From: JAENVT01 sp031404635 | Lineage (GTDB): Bacteria > Actinomycetota > Acidimicrobiia > Acidimicrobiales > Ilumatobacteraceae | NCBI GenBank assembly: GCA_031404635.1 | Contig: JANNHY010000391.1 | Location: 1-11,376 of the forward strand | Length of the DNA: 11,376 nt | Direction of reading: 5' to 3' | Shown: in pieces, positions 1-5,251 of the stretch | Numbering within the stretch: the first letter of the stretch is position 1 | Layout: each line of letters starts with the position of its first letter | Position numbers and translations under genes: made by a program | Notes under the pieces: model-generated | Seen by the model: the letters and a program-made list of their open reading frames with translations, nothing else | Told to the model about the DNA's origin: nothing | Databases searched by the model: none

Positions 1-26
1 GCAAACGGGTGTGACACAGTGGTCGG

Positions 27-1115
27 GTGATCGTGGCTCAGGTGCTTGCCGTCGCGGCGGGAGTGGCGGTGGTGATCTGGACGCTCGGCTCGGCAGTGAA
101 GACCGTGGTGGTGCCGCGAGCGATGATCACCATCTTGACGAGGGTCCACTTCGTCAGCTTCCGCAAGGTGTTCAACGTCTTTGCCCGGCCCAGTCAATCG
201 TTCGAGACCCGTGACCGTGTCATGGCCCTCTACGCTCCGCTGGCCCTGGTGACGATGCCGGCAATGTGGGTGACCATGGTCGCCGCCGGCTTCACCTCGA
301 TCTTCTGGGGGATCGGCGTGCGGCCCCTGACAGAAGCGTTCGCCACCAGCGGTTCGGCACTGTTCACCCTCGGCTTCATCCGCCCGCCCGGCACGGCCAG
401 GATCGCCCTCGCCTTCGTCGAGGCGGGCATCGGCCTCGGCTTGGTGTCGTTGATGATCTCCTACCTGCCGACGATCTATGCCGCGTTCAGCCGCCGTGAG
501 GCGCTGGTCGGCATGCTCGAAGGGCGCGCCGGGCTGCCGCCGAGCCCGACCGAGCTGCTCACCCGGTACAGCCTCATCGGGTGGCTCGACCGTATCGACG
601 AGGATGTCTTCGAGCGATGGGAGCCGTGGTTCATCGACATCGAGGAGAGCCACACCAGCCAACCATCGCTGGTGTTCTTCCGCTCCCCGCATCCCGAGCG
701 AAGCTGGATCACCGCCGCAGGTTGCGTGCTCGACACCGCGGCGATTGTTGCCTCGACGCTCGATCGGCCCCGCGACGCGCGCTGCGACTTGATGATCCGC
801 ACTGGTTTTCTCAGCCTGCGGCGGATCGCCGACTTTTTCCAGATCCCCTACGATTCCGACCCGAGGCCGACGGACCCGATCACGATCTCACGACGTGAGT
901 TCGAAATGGTGTGCGTTGAACTGCGCGCTTTCGACGTGCCGTTGAGGAACGATCTCGACCAGGCATGGCGCGACTTCAGTGGCTGGCGGGTCAACTACGA
1001 CCAGGTGTTGGTCAGGTTGTGCGCGCTGACGATGGCGCCACCGGCCAAGTGGTCGAGCGATCGAATCGGCGAGCTGCAGTTGCCGCCGCTGCGTTTCAGG
1101 CGCCGGCGCGTGTGA
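27..1115 (+). CDS. Potassium-channel-like membrane protein with degenerate pore loop
   Basis: This 362-aa protein starts with GTG; an in-frame stop at 12-14 rules out a longer form, and a second GTG at 33 is an alternative. Seen: hydrophobic helices at about residues 3-25, 68-95 and 125-152, with the loop SGSALFTLGF (108-117) just before the last helix. This matches the layout of a two-TM ion channel (pore helix, filter, inner helix), but the filter position reads TLGF and not T-V/I-G-Y-G. The remaining ~205 residues are soluble and contain ESHT (207-210), FRSPHPERSW (218-227) and FSGWRVNY (317-324), which I recall as conserved in an uncharacterised actinobacterial family often labelled channel-like. 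Its job is unknown, and ion conduction is not shown. A frame open from base 1 ends in TGA at 28-30, giving a GTGA overlap with this start, so it may be the distal gene of an operon entering from the left. It ends 5 bp before the convergent rhomboid gene. Confidence 0.75.
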   Translation: MIVAQVLAVAAGVAVVIWTLGSAVKTVVVPRAMITILTRVHFVSFRKVFNVFARPSQSFETRDRVMALYAPLALVTMPAMWVTMVAAGFTSIFWGIGVRPLTEAFATSGSALFTLGFIRPPGTARIALAFVEAGIGLGLVSLMISYLPTIYAAFSRREALVGMLEGRAGLPPSPTELLTRYSLIGWLDRIDEDVFERWEPWFIDIEESHTSQPSLVFFRSPHPERSWITAAGCVLDTAAIVASTLDRPRDARCDLMIRTGFLSLRRIADFFQIPYDSDPRPTDPITISRREFEMVCVELRAFDVPLRNDLDQAWRDFSGWRVNYDQVLVRLCALTMAPPAKWSSDRIGELQLPPLRFRRRRV

Positions 1116-1120
1116 CGCAG

Positions 1121-1933
1121 CTACGCCGCGAGCGCCAGACTGGCCATCACGCTGACAATGGCCAGGGCTATGGGCGTGGCGTACGACGCCCAACTCGGTA
1201 ACACGGCGTGGCGTGGGGCGAGCATCACGAACCCGCAGATCGCGCCGGCGATGGCGCCGCCGAGGTGACCGCCGACGGAGATCCCTGGAATCGTGAAGGT
1301 GATCACCAAGTTGAGCACCAGGATCGTGCCGATCCCGGTCTTGAACACGTTTACGCCGCGGCGGTGCAGCCCGATGGCTGCAGCGGCCATCAGCCCGAAG
1401 ACCGCGCCGGAGGCGCCGCCGTGCAGGCCGTTGGGTTGCAGGAGCAGCGCGCCGAACGAGCCGCCAAGCAGACTGGCGAAGTACAACAGCGCGAACCGGA
1501 CGCGCCCGATGGCCGGTTCGAGCAGCTGCCCGAGCTGAAACAGCAGCAGCATGTTCATGCCGATGTGGAACAGGCCGTAGTGCAAGAAGCCCGACGACAC
1601 CAGCCGGTAGTACTCGCCCTCTTGGAGGAACGGCTTGTAAAGAGCGAGTTTCACTTCGTTCTGTCTACTGGAAGCCGTCCACAGGTAGACGGCGACGTTG
1701 ATGCCGATCAGGGCGTAGGCGACCAGCGTTGGTTGCCGGGCATTCCAGAACTTGGCGCGGGTCTTCACGTCGGGCCGGGCGGCCTTGATGCAGTCGAGGC
1801 AGTGTGAGCCGATCGACACCTGCACCAGACAATCGCCGCATGCCGACTTGCCGCAGCGTGTGCAGCTGCGCCCGGTCTCGCGATCGGGATGGCGGTAGCA
1901 GTGCGCAAGCACAGGCGGCGGGGGCAGCGACAT
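1121..1933 (-). CDS. Rhomboid family intramembrane serine protease with N-terminal B-box zinc finger
   Basis: This 270-aa membrane protease would cut transmembrane substrates within the bilayer. Catalytic features are clear: GASGAVFG puts the nucleophile at Ser175, HLGG puts the partner at His223, and HIGMN (123-127) supplies the conserved HxxxN of helix 2. About six TM helices span residues 68-270. The first ~50 residues are a cytoplasmic Cys/His cluster (C12xxH15, C24xxC27, C32xxC35, C45xxC48), which fits a B-box-type two-zinc module seen on many actinobacterial rhomboids. ATG 1933 has no Shine-Dalgarno. A TAGCCT hexamer lies 8 nt upstream, so the mRNA is probably leaderless. The gene sits 28 bp downstream of a CPBP protease on the same strand and may also be read through from it. 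The substrate cannot be told from the sequence. Confidence 0.92.
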   Translation of the reverse strand: MSLPPPPVLAHCYRHPDRETGRSCTRCGKSACGDCLVQVSIGSHCLDCIKAARPDVKTRAKFWNARQPTLVAYALIGINVAVYLWTASSRQNEVKLALYKPFLQEGEYYRLVSSGFLHYGLFHIGMNMLLLFQLGQLLEPAIGRVRFALLYFASLLGGSFGALLLQPNGLHGGASGAVFGLMAAAAIGLHRRGVNVFKTGIGTILVLNLVITFTIPGISVGGHLGGAIAGAICGFVMLAPRHAVLPSWASYATPIALAIVSVMASLALAA

Positions 1934-1941
1934 TATCGATC

Positions 1942-1947
1942 AGGCTA
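1942..1947 (-). promoter_or_regulatory. Putative -10 element (TAGCCT), leaderless promoter of the rhomboid gene
   Basis: The minus strand reads TAGCCT, 8 nt, then the ATG at 1933. No Shine-Dalgarno precedes the start. The spacing puts transcription start at or next to the A of ATG, as in leaderless actinobacterial genes. No convincing -35 was seen. Confidence 0.5.
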
Positions 1948-1961
1948 GCGAGGCGCTGCGC

Positions 1962-2609
1962 TCAGGCGACGGCGTCGACGGCCACCGCGACGGCAACGGT
2001 GACGATCAGCAACGCGTTGTAGGCGGTGTGGGCTCGCGTCGATTCGAGCGTGGCTTCGTTAACGCTGCCGGTCGCCGCGTAGGCGCGCAGGTAGACCGCC
2101 ATGAAATAGCCACCACCCACCGACAGGGCGAGCGCGACGCCGAGCGGTATGCCGATAAGGGCGTGGATCGATCCGAATTGCAGAACCTTGGCCACACGCC
2201 GGCGGGTGCTCCACCGTTGCGCGCCGGAGCGGAACATGCGCTCCTCGGCGTTGGCGAACAGGGGTAAAGCCGCCAGAACGAGGGCCATGAACACCAGTGG
2301 GACGAGCCATGCCCACACCGTGCCGGTCGTGGTGTCGGAGGAACCGAAAATCGGGTTGCCGTCACCGCCGAGCGCCGACCACCAACCCCACCGGAACACC
2401 GGCACCATCAGCAGCGGCACGGCGACGAGCAACACTCCGGTGAGTACGAACGGCACCGGCCAGATGTGGCGCCAGCGGATTCGAGTCCAGATCTGGCGGC
2501 TCAACGATCGGCCACGCCTGGAGCGCGAGAGTTTGACCGCCTGGACGAGGCGGATGCCGACGACGGTAAGGACAACGACACTGAGCACGTTCGAGAGCCG
2601 GTCGTTCAC
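1962..2609 (-). CDS. CPBP family intramembrane metalloprotease (CAAX/Abi type)
   Basis: I chose GTG 2609 (215 aa) over the longer open frame to 2675 because the extra 22 residues are charged and unlike a membrane protein start, and a TACACT -10-like box lies 6 nt before this GTG. Seen: about five hydrophobic helices (roughly residues 8-25, 50-71, 98-118, 145-172, 195-214). The three CPBP motifs occur in order: EERMFR (EExxxR; E122, E123, R127), FGSIH (FxxxH; F145, H149) and HTAYN (HxxxN; H194, N198). These residues form the active site in Rce1-like glutamic proteases. In bacteria the family includes bacteriocin-processing and immunity proteins, but most members have no known substrate. The first motif lacks the usual FRG glycine (FRS here). 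It is followed by the rhomboid gene, so two unrelated intramembrane proteases lie side by side. Confidence 0.72.
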   Translation of the reverse strand: MNDRLSNVLSVVVLTVVGIRLVQAVKLSRSRRGRSLSRQIWTRIRWRHIWPVPFVLTGVLLVAVPLLMVPVFRWGWWSALGGDGNPIFGSSDTTTGTVWAWLVPLVFMALVLAALPLFANAEERMFRSGAQRWSTRRRVAKVLQFGSIHALIGIPLGVALALSVGGGYFMAVYLRAYAATGSVNEATLESTRAHTAYNALLIVTVAVAVAVDAVA

Positions 2610-2615
2610 GGGTCC

Positions 2616-2621
2616 AGTGTA
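2616..2621 (-). promoter_or_regulatory. Putative -10 element (TACACT), leaderless promoter of the CPBP gene
   Basis: The minus strand reads TACACT, six bases, then GTG at 2609. There is no Shine-Dalgarno. This box is what decides the GTG start in place of the longer open frame. Confidence 0.5.
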
Positions 2622-2683
2622 CGGTCGCCCCCGACAGAGGGTCGTTGGCTCGCCGTCAGCTCGTAGCCGCTCCAACGAGGCAC

Positions 2684-2720
2684 GTCACGAATTGTTCGGA
2701 ATAGCCGAACATTTCGTGAC
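2684..2720 (-). terminator. Long stem-loop downstream of the PIN gene, probable terminator
   Basis: Two 16-base arms (2684-2699 and 2705-2720) pair with a single T-T mismatch (2692/2712) around a 5-base loop AATAG. The arms begin GTCACGAA and end TTCGTGAC. The hairpin starts 15 bp after the PIN stop codon and lies before the CPBP promoter, so it is well placed to end the antitoxin-toxin transcript. No T-run follows on the minus strand, which is common for high-GC actinobacterial terminators but leaves open a role as a protein-binding palindrome or a dispersed repeat. Confidence 0.6.
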
Positions 2721-2735
2721 TGGCTTGGGGTTGGT

Positions 2736-3167
2736 TTAACGAGCGACCACGTGGTAGGGCACCCGATTGGCCAGTGCCGCTGCCTTGATTCCCGGCCCAT
2801 CGTCGCCAGACCATACGCAAAGCGGCGCCTGGAGGTGCTCGGCGGCGGCGACGGCCTCGGCGCCGAGTGTCGAGACTCGATGCCCATCGGCAATCTCGGC
2901 CATACGAAAGGTGAGAGCACGCATCGGGATGATCTCGATGTCGTTAGCGAGCGACACCAGCGTTTGTCCGAGCTGGCGGCGTCGTTCGGGATTCCACGAA
3001 CCAGTCAGCTGACCGCCACGGGCGGAGATGACGCTCTTGCAGAGCCGCAGGTAGTAGAGGTTCGTGGTGGCCGGCTCGTGGCCGGCGAGGATCCGCCCGA
3101 GCTTGGTGCTGATCTCACCCGACAGCAGGTCGCGGAGCAAATGATCATCGAGAACGGCGCGACTCAC
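2736..3167 (-). CDS. PIN-domain-like protein, probable toxin partner of the AbrB-type protein
   Basis: 143 aa with a GTG start at 3167. The start overlaps the stop of the upstream antitoxin-like gene by 4 bases (GTGA), so the two are translationally coupled, as in VapBC pairs. Seen: an N-terminal strand and acidic pair AVLDDHLL (D7, D8), and a C-terminal segment LGAEAVAAAEHLQAPLCVWS followed by GDD (E104, D122, D123) and an Ala-rich helix, the usual order at the PIN metal site. Residues 32-45, where VapC toxins normally have a conserved glutamate, read PATTNLYYLRLCKS with no acid. The site is therefore divergent, with E104 replacing the usual aspartate. If active it should be a metal-dependent RNase held in check by its neighbour. 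It could instead be a non-catalytic relative. Toxicity is inferred from gene pairing only. Confidence 0.65.
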   Translation of the reverse strand: MSRAVLDDHLLRDLLSGEISTKLGRILAGHEPATTNLYYLRLCKSVISARGGQLTGSWNPERRRQLGQTLVSLANDIEIIPMRALTFRMAEIADGHRVSTLGAEAVAAAEHLQAPLCVWSGDDGPGIKAAALANRVPYHVVAR

Positions 3168-3403
3168 GCGCTGGCGAGGTCAGGGTCGTCAGAGAGTGAT
3201 GCGACGAAGCTGGCATGGTCGTCGCGGTTGAGCAGGTCGCTGAGGAGGTTCCGCCCGGAGCCGGCCGGCATCGTCAGCACGGCGAACCCGAGATCGAGAA
3301 CGTCGACCGGTCCGCCTGCGTCGAGTCGCCAGCGATGGCGTGCTGCGGCGGGCAGCGACATCTGACCGGATGACGACACTACATACTTCTGCACCTTGCC
3401 CAT
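3164..3403 (-). CDS. AbrB/SpoVT-type DNA-binding antitoxin-like protein
   Basis: 79 aa, ATG 3403. Residues 6-45 have the swapped-hairpin AbrB pattern: YVVSSSGQMSLPAAARHRW, then a hydrophobic strand ending VDVLDLGFAVLTMP. The acidic, helical tail (about 50-79, with LLSDLLNRDDHASF) is where VapB-type antitoxins bind the toxin. The stop codon overlaps the start of the PIN gene. No clear Shine-Dalgarno is present, and a TAGGCT -10-like box lies 6 nt upstream of ATG. The promoter and start codon are covered by two inverted repeats, which fits autoregulation by the antitoxin or complex (inferred). A solitary AbrB-family regulator is possible but less likely given the coupling. Confidence 0.72.
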   Translation of the reverse strand: MGKVQKYVVSSSGQMSLPAAARHRWRLDAGGPVDVLDLGFAVLTMPAGSGRNLLSDLLNRDDHASFVASLSDDPDLASA

Positions 3404-3411
3404 TGGGCAAG
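3395..3411. promoter_or_regulatory. Inverted repeat CTTGCCC-ATT-GGGCAAG over the antitoxin start codon, candidate operator
   Basis: A perfect 7-bp inverted repeat with a 3-bp centre. The ATG of the AbrB-like gene (3401-3403) lies inside it and its right end overlaps the -10-like box (3410-3415). The position fits an autoregulatory operator. Binding by the AbrB-like protein is inferred. Confidence 0.5.
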
Positions 3412-3415
3412 CCTA
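3410..3415 (-). promoter_or_regulatory. Putative -10 element (TAGGCT), leaderless promoter of the antitoxin-toxin pair
   Basis: The minus strand reads TAGGCT, six bases, then ATG at 3403. It lies between and partly under two inverted repeats, so a bound repressor would block it. Confidence 0.5.
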
Positions 3416-3444
3416 CTTGGTGTGGAGGTGGGTCGTACCAAGTA
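3414..3444. promoter_or_regulatory. Inverted repeat TACTTGGT-N15-ACCAAGTA upstream of the antitoxin gene, candidate operator
   Basis: Two perfect 8-bp arms (3414-3421, 3437-3444) whose centres are 23 bp apart, about two helical turns. They lie in the 42-bp gap between the PEBP stop and the antitoxin start and cover the region just upstream of the -10 box. Both this repeat and the one at 3395-3411 have arms containing CTTG/CAAG. The large spacer and lack of a T-run argue against a terminator. Confidence 0.5.
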
Positions 3445-3445
3445 T

Positions 3446-4072
3446 TCAGCTGCCGGTGAAGGTGCCGGTGACCTCGGCGGTGGCGAGCGTCGCCTCGTCG
3501 ATGGCGGCGCGCATCTCGGCGGCCGCGCCCCCGGCGACCAGCAGCAACGCCCGATCGAGGTAGTGCACCGTGATCCGGTAGCTGTGCGTTGCGCCGGCAG
3601 GTGGGCACGGACCGGTGTAGCCGACCGCTCCCGCCCCGTTGAGTGAGGCAACCGCCCCTTGCGGCACCGTGTTCTCGGCGAGGGTGGTGATATCCGGAGC
3701 GATACCGGCCAACGTCCAATGGTCGAATGTGGTGAAGTCCTGATCGATCATCGTGATGGCGATCTCCTGAGTGCCCTCCGGAGCACCGGTCCAGCTCAGT
3801 GCCGGAGCGATGTTCTCGCCCTTGCAGGTGTACCTGGGATCGATCGGGCCGCCATCGCGCCACGGAGCGGTGACCGTCGATGAGGCAGGGTCGGCAGCGA
3901 CCGTGTCGAGGAAGTCGTCGTCGATCACCGGTGCGGTCGGTGGTGCCGTGGTGCTGACCGTGCCGTCCTGGCTGGGCAGCGCCGGGCGCATTTCCCGCCC
4001 GTCGTCTCGGCAACCGGCAGCGGATATGGCGAGAGCAACCAGTGCAACAGGGAGGGCCACCAGGCGACGCAC
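3446..4072 (-). CDS. YbhB/YbcL (PEBP, Raf kinase inhibitor-like) family lipoprotein
   Basis: 208 aa from GTG 4072. The open frame runs on to 4537, but that extension lies antisense to mca and has no signal peptide. From this start there is a clean lipoprotein signal: two arginines at residues 2-3, a hydrophobic stretch (4-17) and lipobox SAAGC with lipid-modified Cys21. A Ser/Thr/Pro/Asp-rich linker (about 30-60) leads into the PEBP fold, shown by IDPRYTCKGENIAPALSW (77-94), FDHW (116-119), GYTGPCPPAG (151-160) and HSYRITVHYLD (163-173). PEBP proteins bind anionic phospho-ligands in a shallow pocket, and no enzymatic role is established for bacterial members. C83 and C156 could form a disulfide in the exported protein. 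The gene is divergent from mca with a 46-bp gap and is followed by the antitoxin-toxin pair. Confidence 0.9.
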   Translation of the reverse strand: MRRLVALPVALVALAISAAGCRDDGREMRPALPSQDGTVSTTAPPTAPVIDDDFLDTVAADPASSTVTAPWRDGGPIDPRYTCKGENIAPALSWTGAPEGTQEIAITMIDQDFTTFDHWTLAGIAPDITTLAENTVPQGAVASLNGAGAVGYTGPCPPAGATHSYRITVHYLDRALLLVAGGAAAEMRAAIDEATLATAEVTGTFTGS

Positions 4073-4080
4073 GACGAGCG

Positions 4081-4086
4081 AGCCTA
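4081..4086 (-). promoter_or_regulatory. Putative -10 element (TAGGCT), leaderless promoter of the PEBP lipoprotein gene
   Basis: The minus strand reads TAGGCT, eight bases, then GTG 4072. It faces away from the mca -10 box at 4105-4110, with only 18 bp between the two. Confidence 0.45.
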
Positions 4087-4104
4087 GGCCGCAGCCGCAC
4101 TCGA

Positions 4105-4110
4105 TAACGT
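4105..4110 (+). promoter_or_regulatory. Putative -10 element (TAACGT), leaderless promoter of mca
   Basis: TAACGT is followed by eight bases and the GTG at 4119, with no Shine-Dalgarno. The -35 position at normal spacing (about 4082-4087) falls on the -10 box of the divergent PEBP gene. Confidence 0.45.
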
Positions 4111-4118
4111 TCAGGTCC

Positions 4119-5027
4119 GTGAAGGAACGGCTCTGTCTGCTCACCGTGCACGCCCATCCCGACGACGAGGCATCGAAGGGCGCACCGACGATGGCGATGT
4201 ACAAGGCCGAAGGGGTGCACACCGTGTTGGTGTGCTGCACCGGTGGCGAAGAAGGCGACCTGCAGAATCCGGCGTTGCGCGAACCCGGCCAGCCGTTCCA
4301 CGGCCTGAGCGTGGAGGAGGAGAAGCAACGCCTCGCCGAGCTACGGCCCGGCGAGCTCGCCAGGTCGGCTGAGATCATCGGGTTCGACGAGGTCGTGATG
4401 TTGGGGTACCGCGACTCGGGCATGGCCGACACAGATCCGAACTCACACCCCGAATCGTTCCACCAGGCGCCGCTCGACGAGGCCGTGGGGCGACTGGTCG
4501 GCGCGATTCGTGCCCAACGCGCCGATGTGGTGATCACCTATGGCGACGATCAGAGCGGCTACCCGCATCCCGACCACGTCAAGGTGCACGACATTTCCGT
4601 GCTGGCATGGGAGCGCGCCGGCGACCCGGCCTGGTATGCCGGTCATGGCGAGCCGTACCAGCCGAAGAAGCTGTACTACACGGTGTGGGCCAAGGCCCGC
4701 CTGACGGCGATCCACGAGGCGATGATCCAGCTACGCGGCGAGTCGCCGTTCGAGCAGGACTGGCTCGACCGGCCGGGGCACGATCACCGCATCACCACTC
4801 GGCTCGACGTCGGCAGCTACCTGTGGGCCCGTAGTGGGGCGCTGCGAGCCCATGCTACGCAGGTCGACCCCAACGAGCCGTGGTGGTTCGGGTTGACCGA
4901 CGAAGAGCTGGCCGATGTCTACCCGTGGGAGGACTGGATCCTGGCCCGCTCGTTGGTTGGCACGCCGGCCGACGGTGCGCTGGAGACCGATCTGTTTGCA
5001 GGTATCCGTACGTCGGTGTCGTCATGA
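4119..5027 (+). CDS. mca: Mycothiol S-conjugate amidase Mca
   Basis: This 302-aa cytoplasmic zinc amidase of the LmbE/MshB fold cleaves mycothiol S-conjugates of electrophiles and antibiotics into a mercapturic acid, which is exported, and GlcN-Ins, which is recycled to mycothiol. Seen: AHPDDE (12-17; H13 and D16 as zinc ligands, D15 as the MshB-type catalytic base) and GYPHPDH (147-153), whose H153 is the third zinc ligand and whose Y148, H150 and D152 match MshB active-site positions. KKLYYTVW (183-190) and the YLWARSGALRAHATQ stretch (234-248) with the WWFGLTDEE tail favour Mca over MshB. GTG 4119 was chosen because the open frame extends to 3771 only across the antisense PEBP gene and AHPDDE should lie near the N-terminus. 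Its stop overlaps the next gene by 4 bases. Confidence 0.93.
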   Translation: MKERLCLLTVHAHPDDEASKGAPTMAMYKAEGVHTVLVCCTGGEEGDLQNPALREPGQPFHGLSVEEEKQRLAELRPGELARSAEIIGFDEVVMLGYRDSGMADTDPNSHPESFHQAPLDEAVGRLVGAIRAQRADVVITYGDDQSGYPHPDHVKVHDISVLAWERAGDPAWYAGHGEPYQPKKLYYTVWAKARLTAIHEAMIQLRGESPFEQDWLDRPGHDHRITTRLDVGSYLWARSGALRAHATQVDPNEPWWFGLTDEELADVYPWEDWILARSLVGTPADGALETDLFAGIRTSVSS

Positions 5028-5251
5028 ACATCCAGTACCGGGTTGCCTTCGCCAAGAACGACGAAGCGGTCGAGGGCCCCGACGACGCCGAGGTGGTTGT
5101 CACGATCGCCGCGGCTGACGCCGCACTCGATCCAACCGTGGCGTTCATGCAGGGCAAGTTGAAGTCGACCGGGTCGACAGCGGCGCTGTTCGAGGTGTTG
5201 CGCAATGGCGACGCAACGGCGGCGATCAGCCGGCTCGCATCGCGTCCCTGA
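5024..5251 (+). CDS. Small SCP2 sterol-carrier-like protein, coupled to mca
   Basis: 75 aa. ATG 5024 overlaps the mca stop (ATGA), so it is translationally coupled. The sequence LDPTVAFMQGKLKSTGST (about 42-59), followed by a short amphipathic helix, resembles the C-terminal half of SCP2 domains (the FMxGKLKxxGD pattern). At 75 aa it is shorter than a full ~100-aa SCP2 fold, so it is either a minimal version or a conserved fragment. SCP2 proteins bind hydrophobic ligands, and a link to mycothiol conjugates of hydrophobic toxicants is speculation. Its last 26 bases overlap the end of the convergent deacetylase gene. Confidence 0.75.
   Translation: MNIQYRVAFAKNDEAVEGPDDAEVVVTIAAADAALDPTVAFMQGKLKSTGSTAALFEVLRNGDATAAISRLASRP

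Noticed and set aside
1208..1807. Long open frame (199 codons) antisense to the rhomboid gene
   Set aside because: Its translation is rich in Gln/Glu/Asp/Val runs typical of antisense high-GC shadow frames, and it covers a rhomboid with complete catalytic motifs.
2691..2712. Possible LexA/SOS box (GTTCG and CGAAC elements)
   Set aside because: The half-sites are in the opposite order to the actinobacterial SOS box (CGAAC-N-GTTCG) and are part of a much longer hairpin.
3189..4328. 379-codon minus-strand frame overlapping the antitoxin and PEBP genes
   Set aside because: Its translation is His/Arg-rich low-complexity, in a shifted frame relative to two genes with clear family motifs.
4073..4537. 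N-terminal extension of the PEBP frame
   Set aside because: It lies antisense to the conserved Mca N-terminus and would bury the lipoprotein signal peptide in the middle of the protein.
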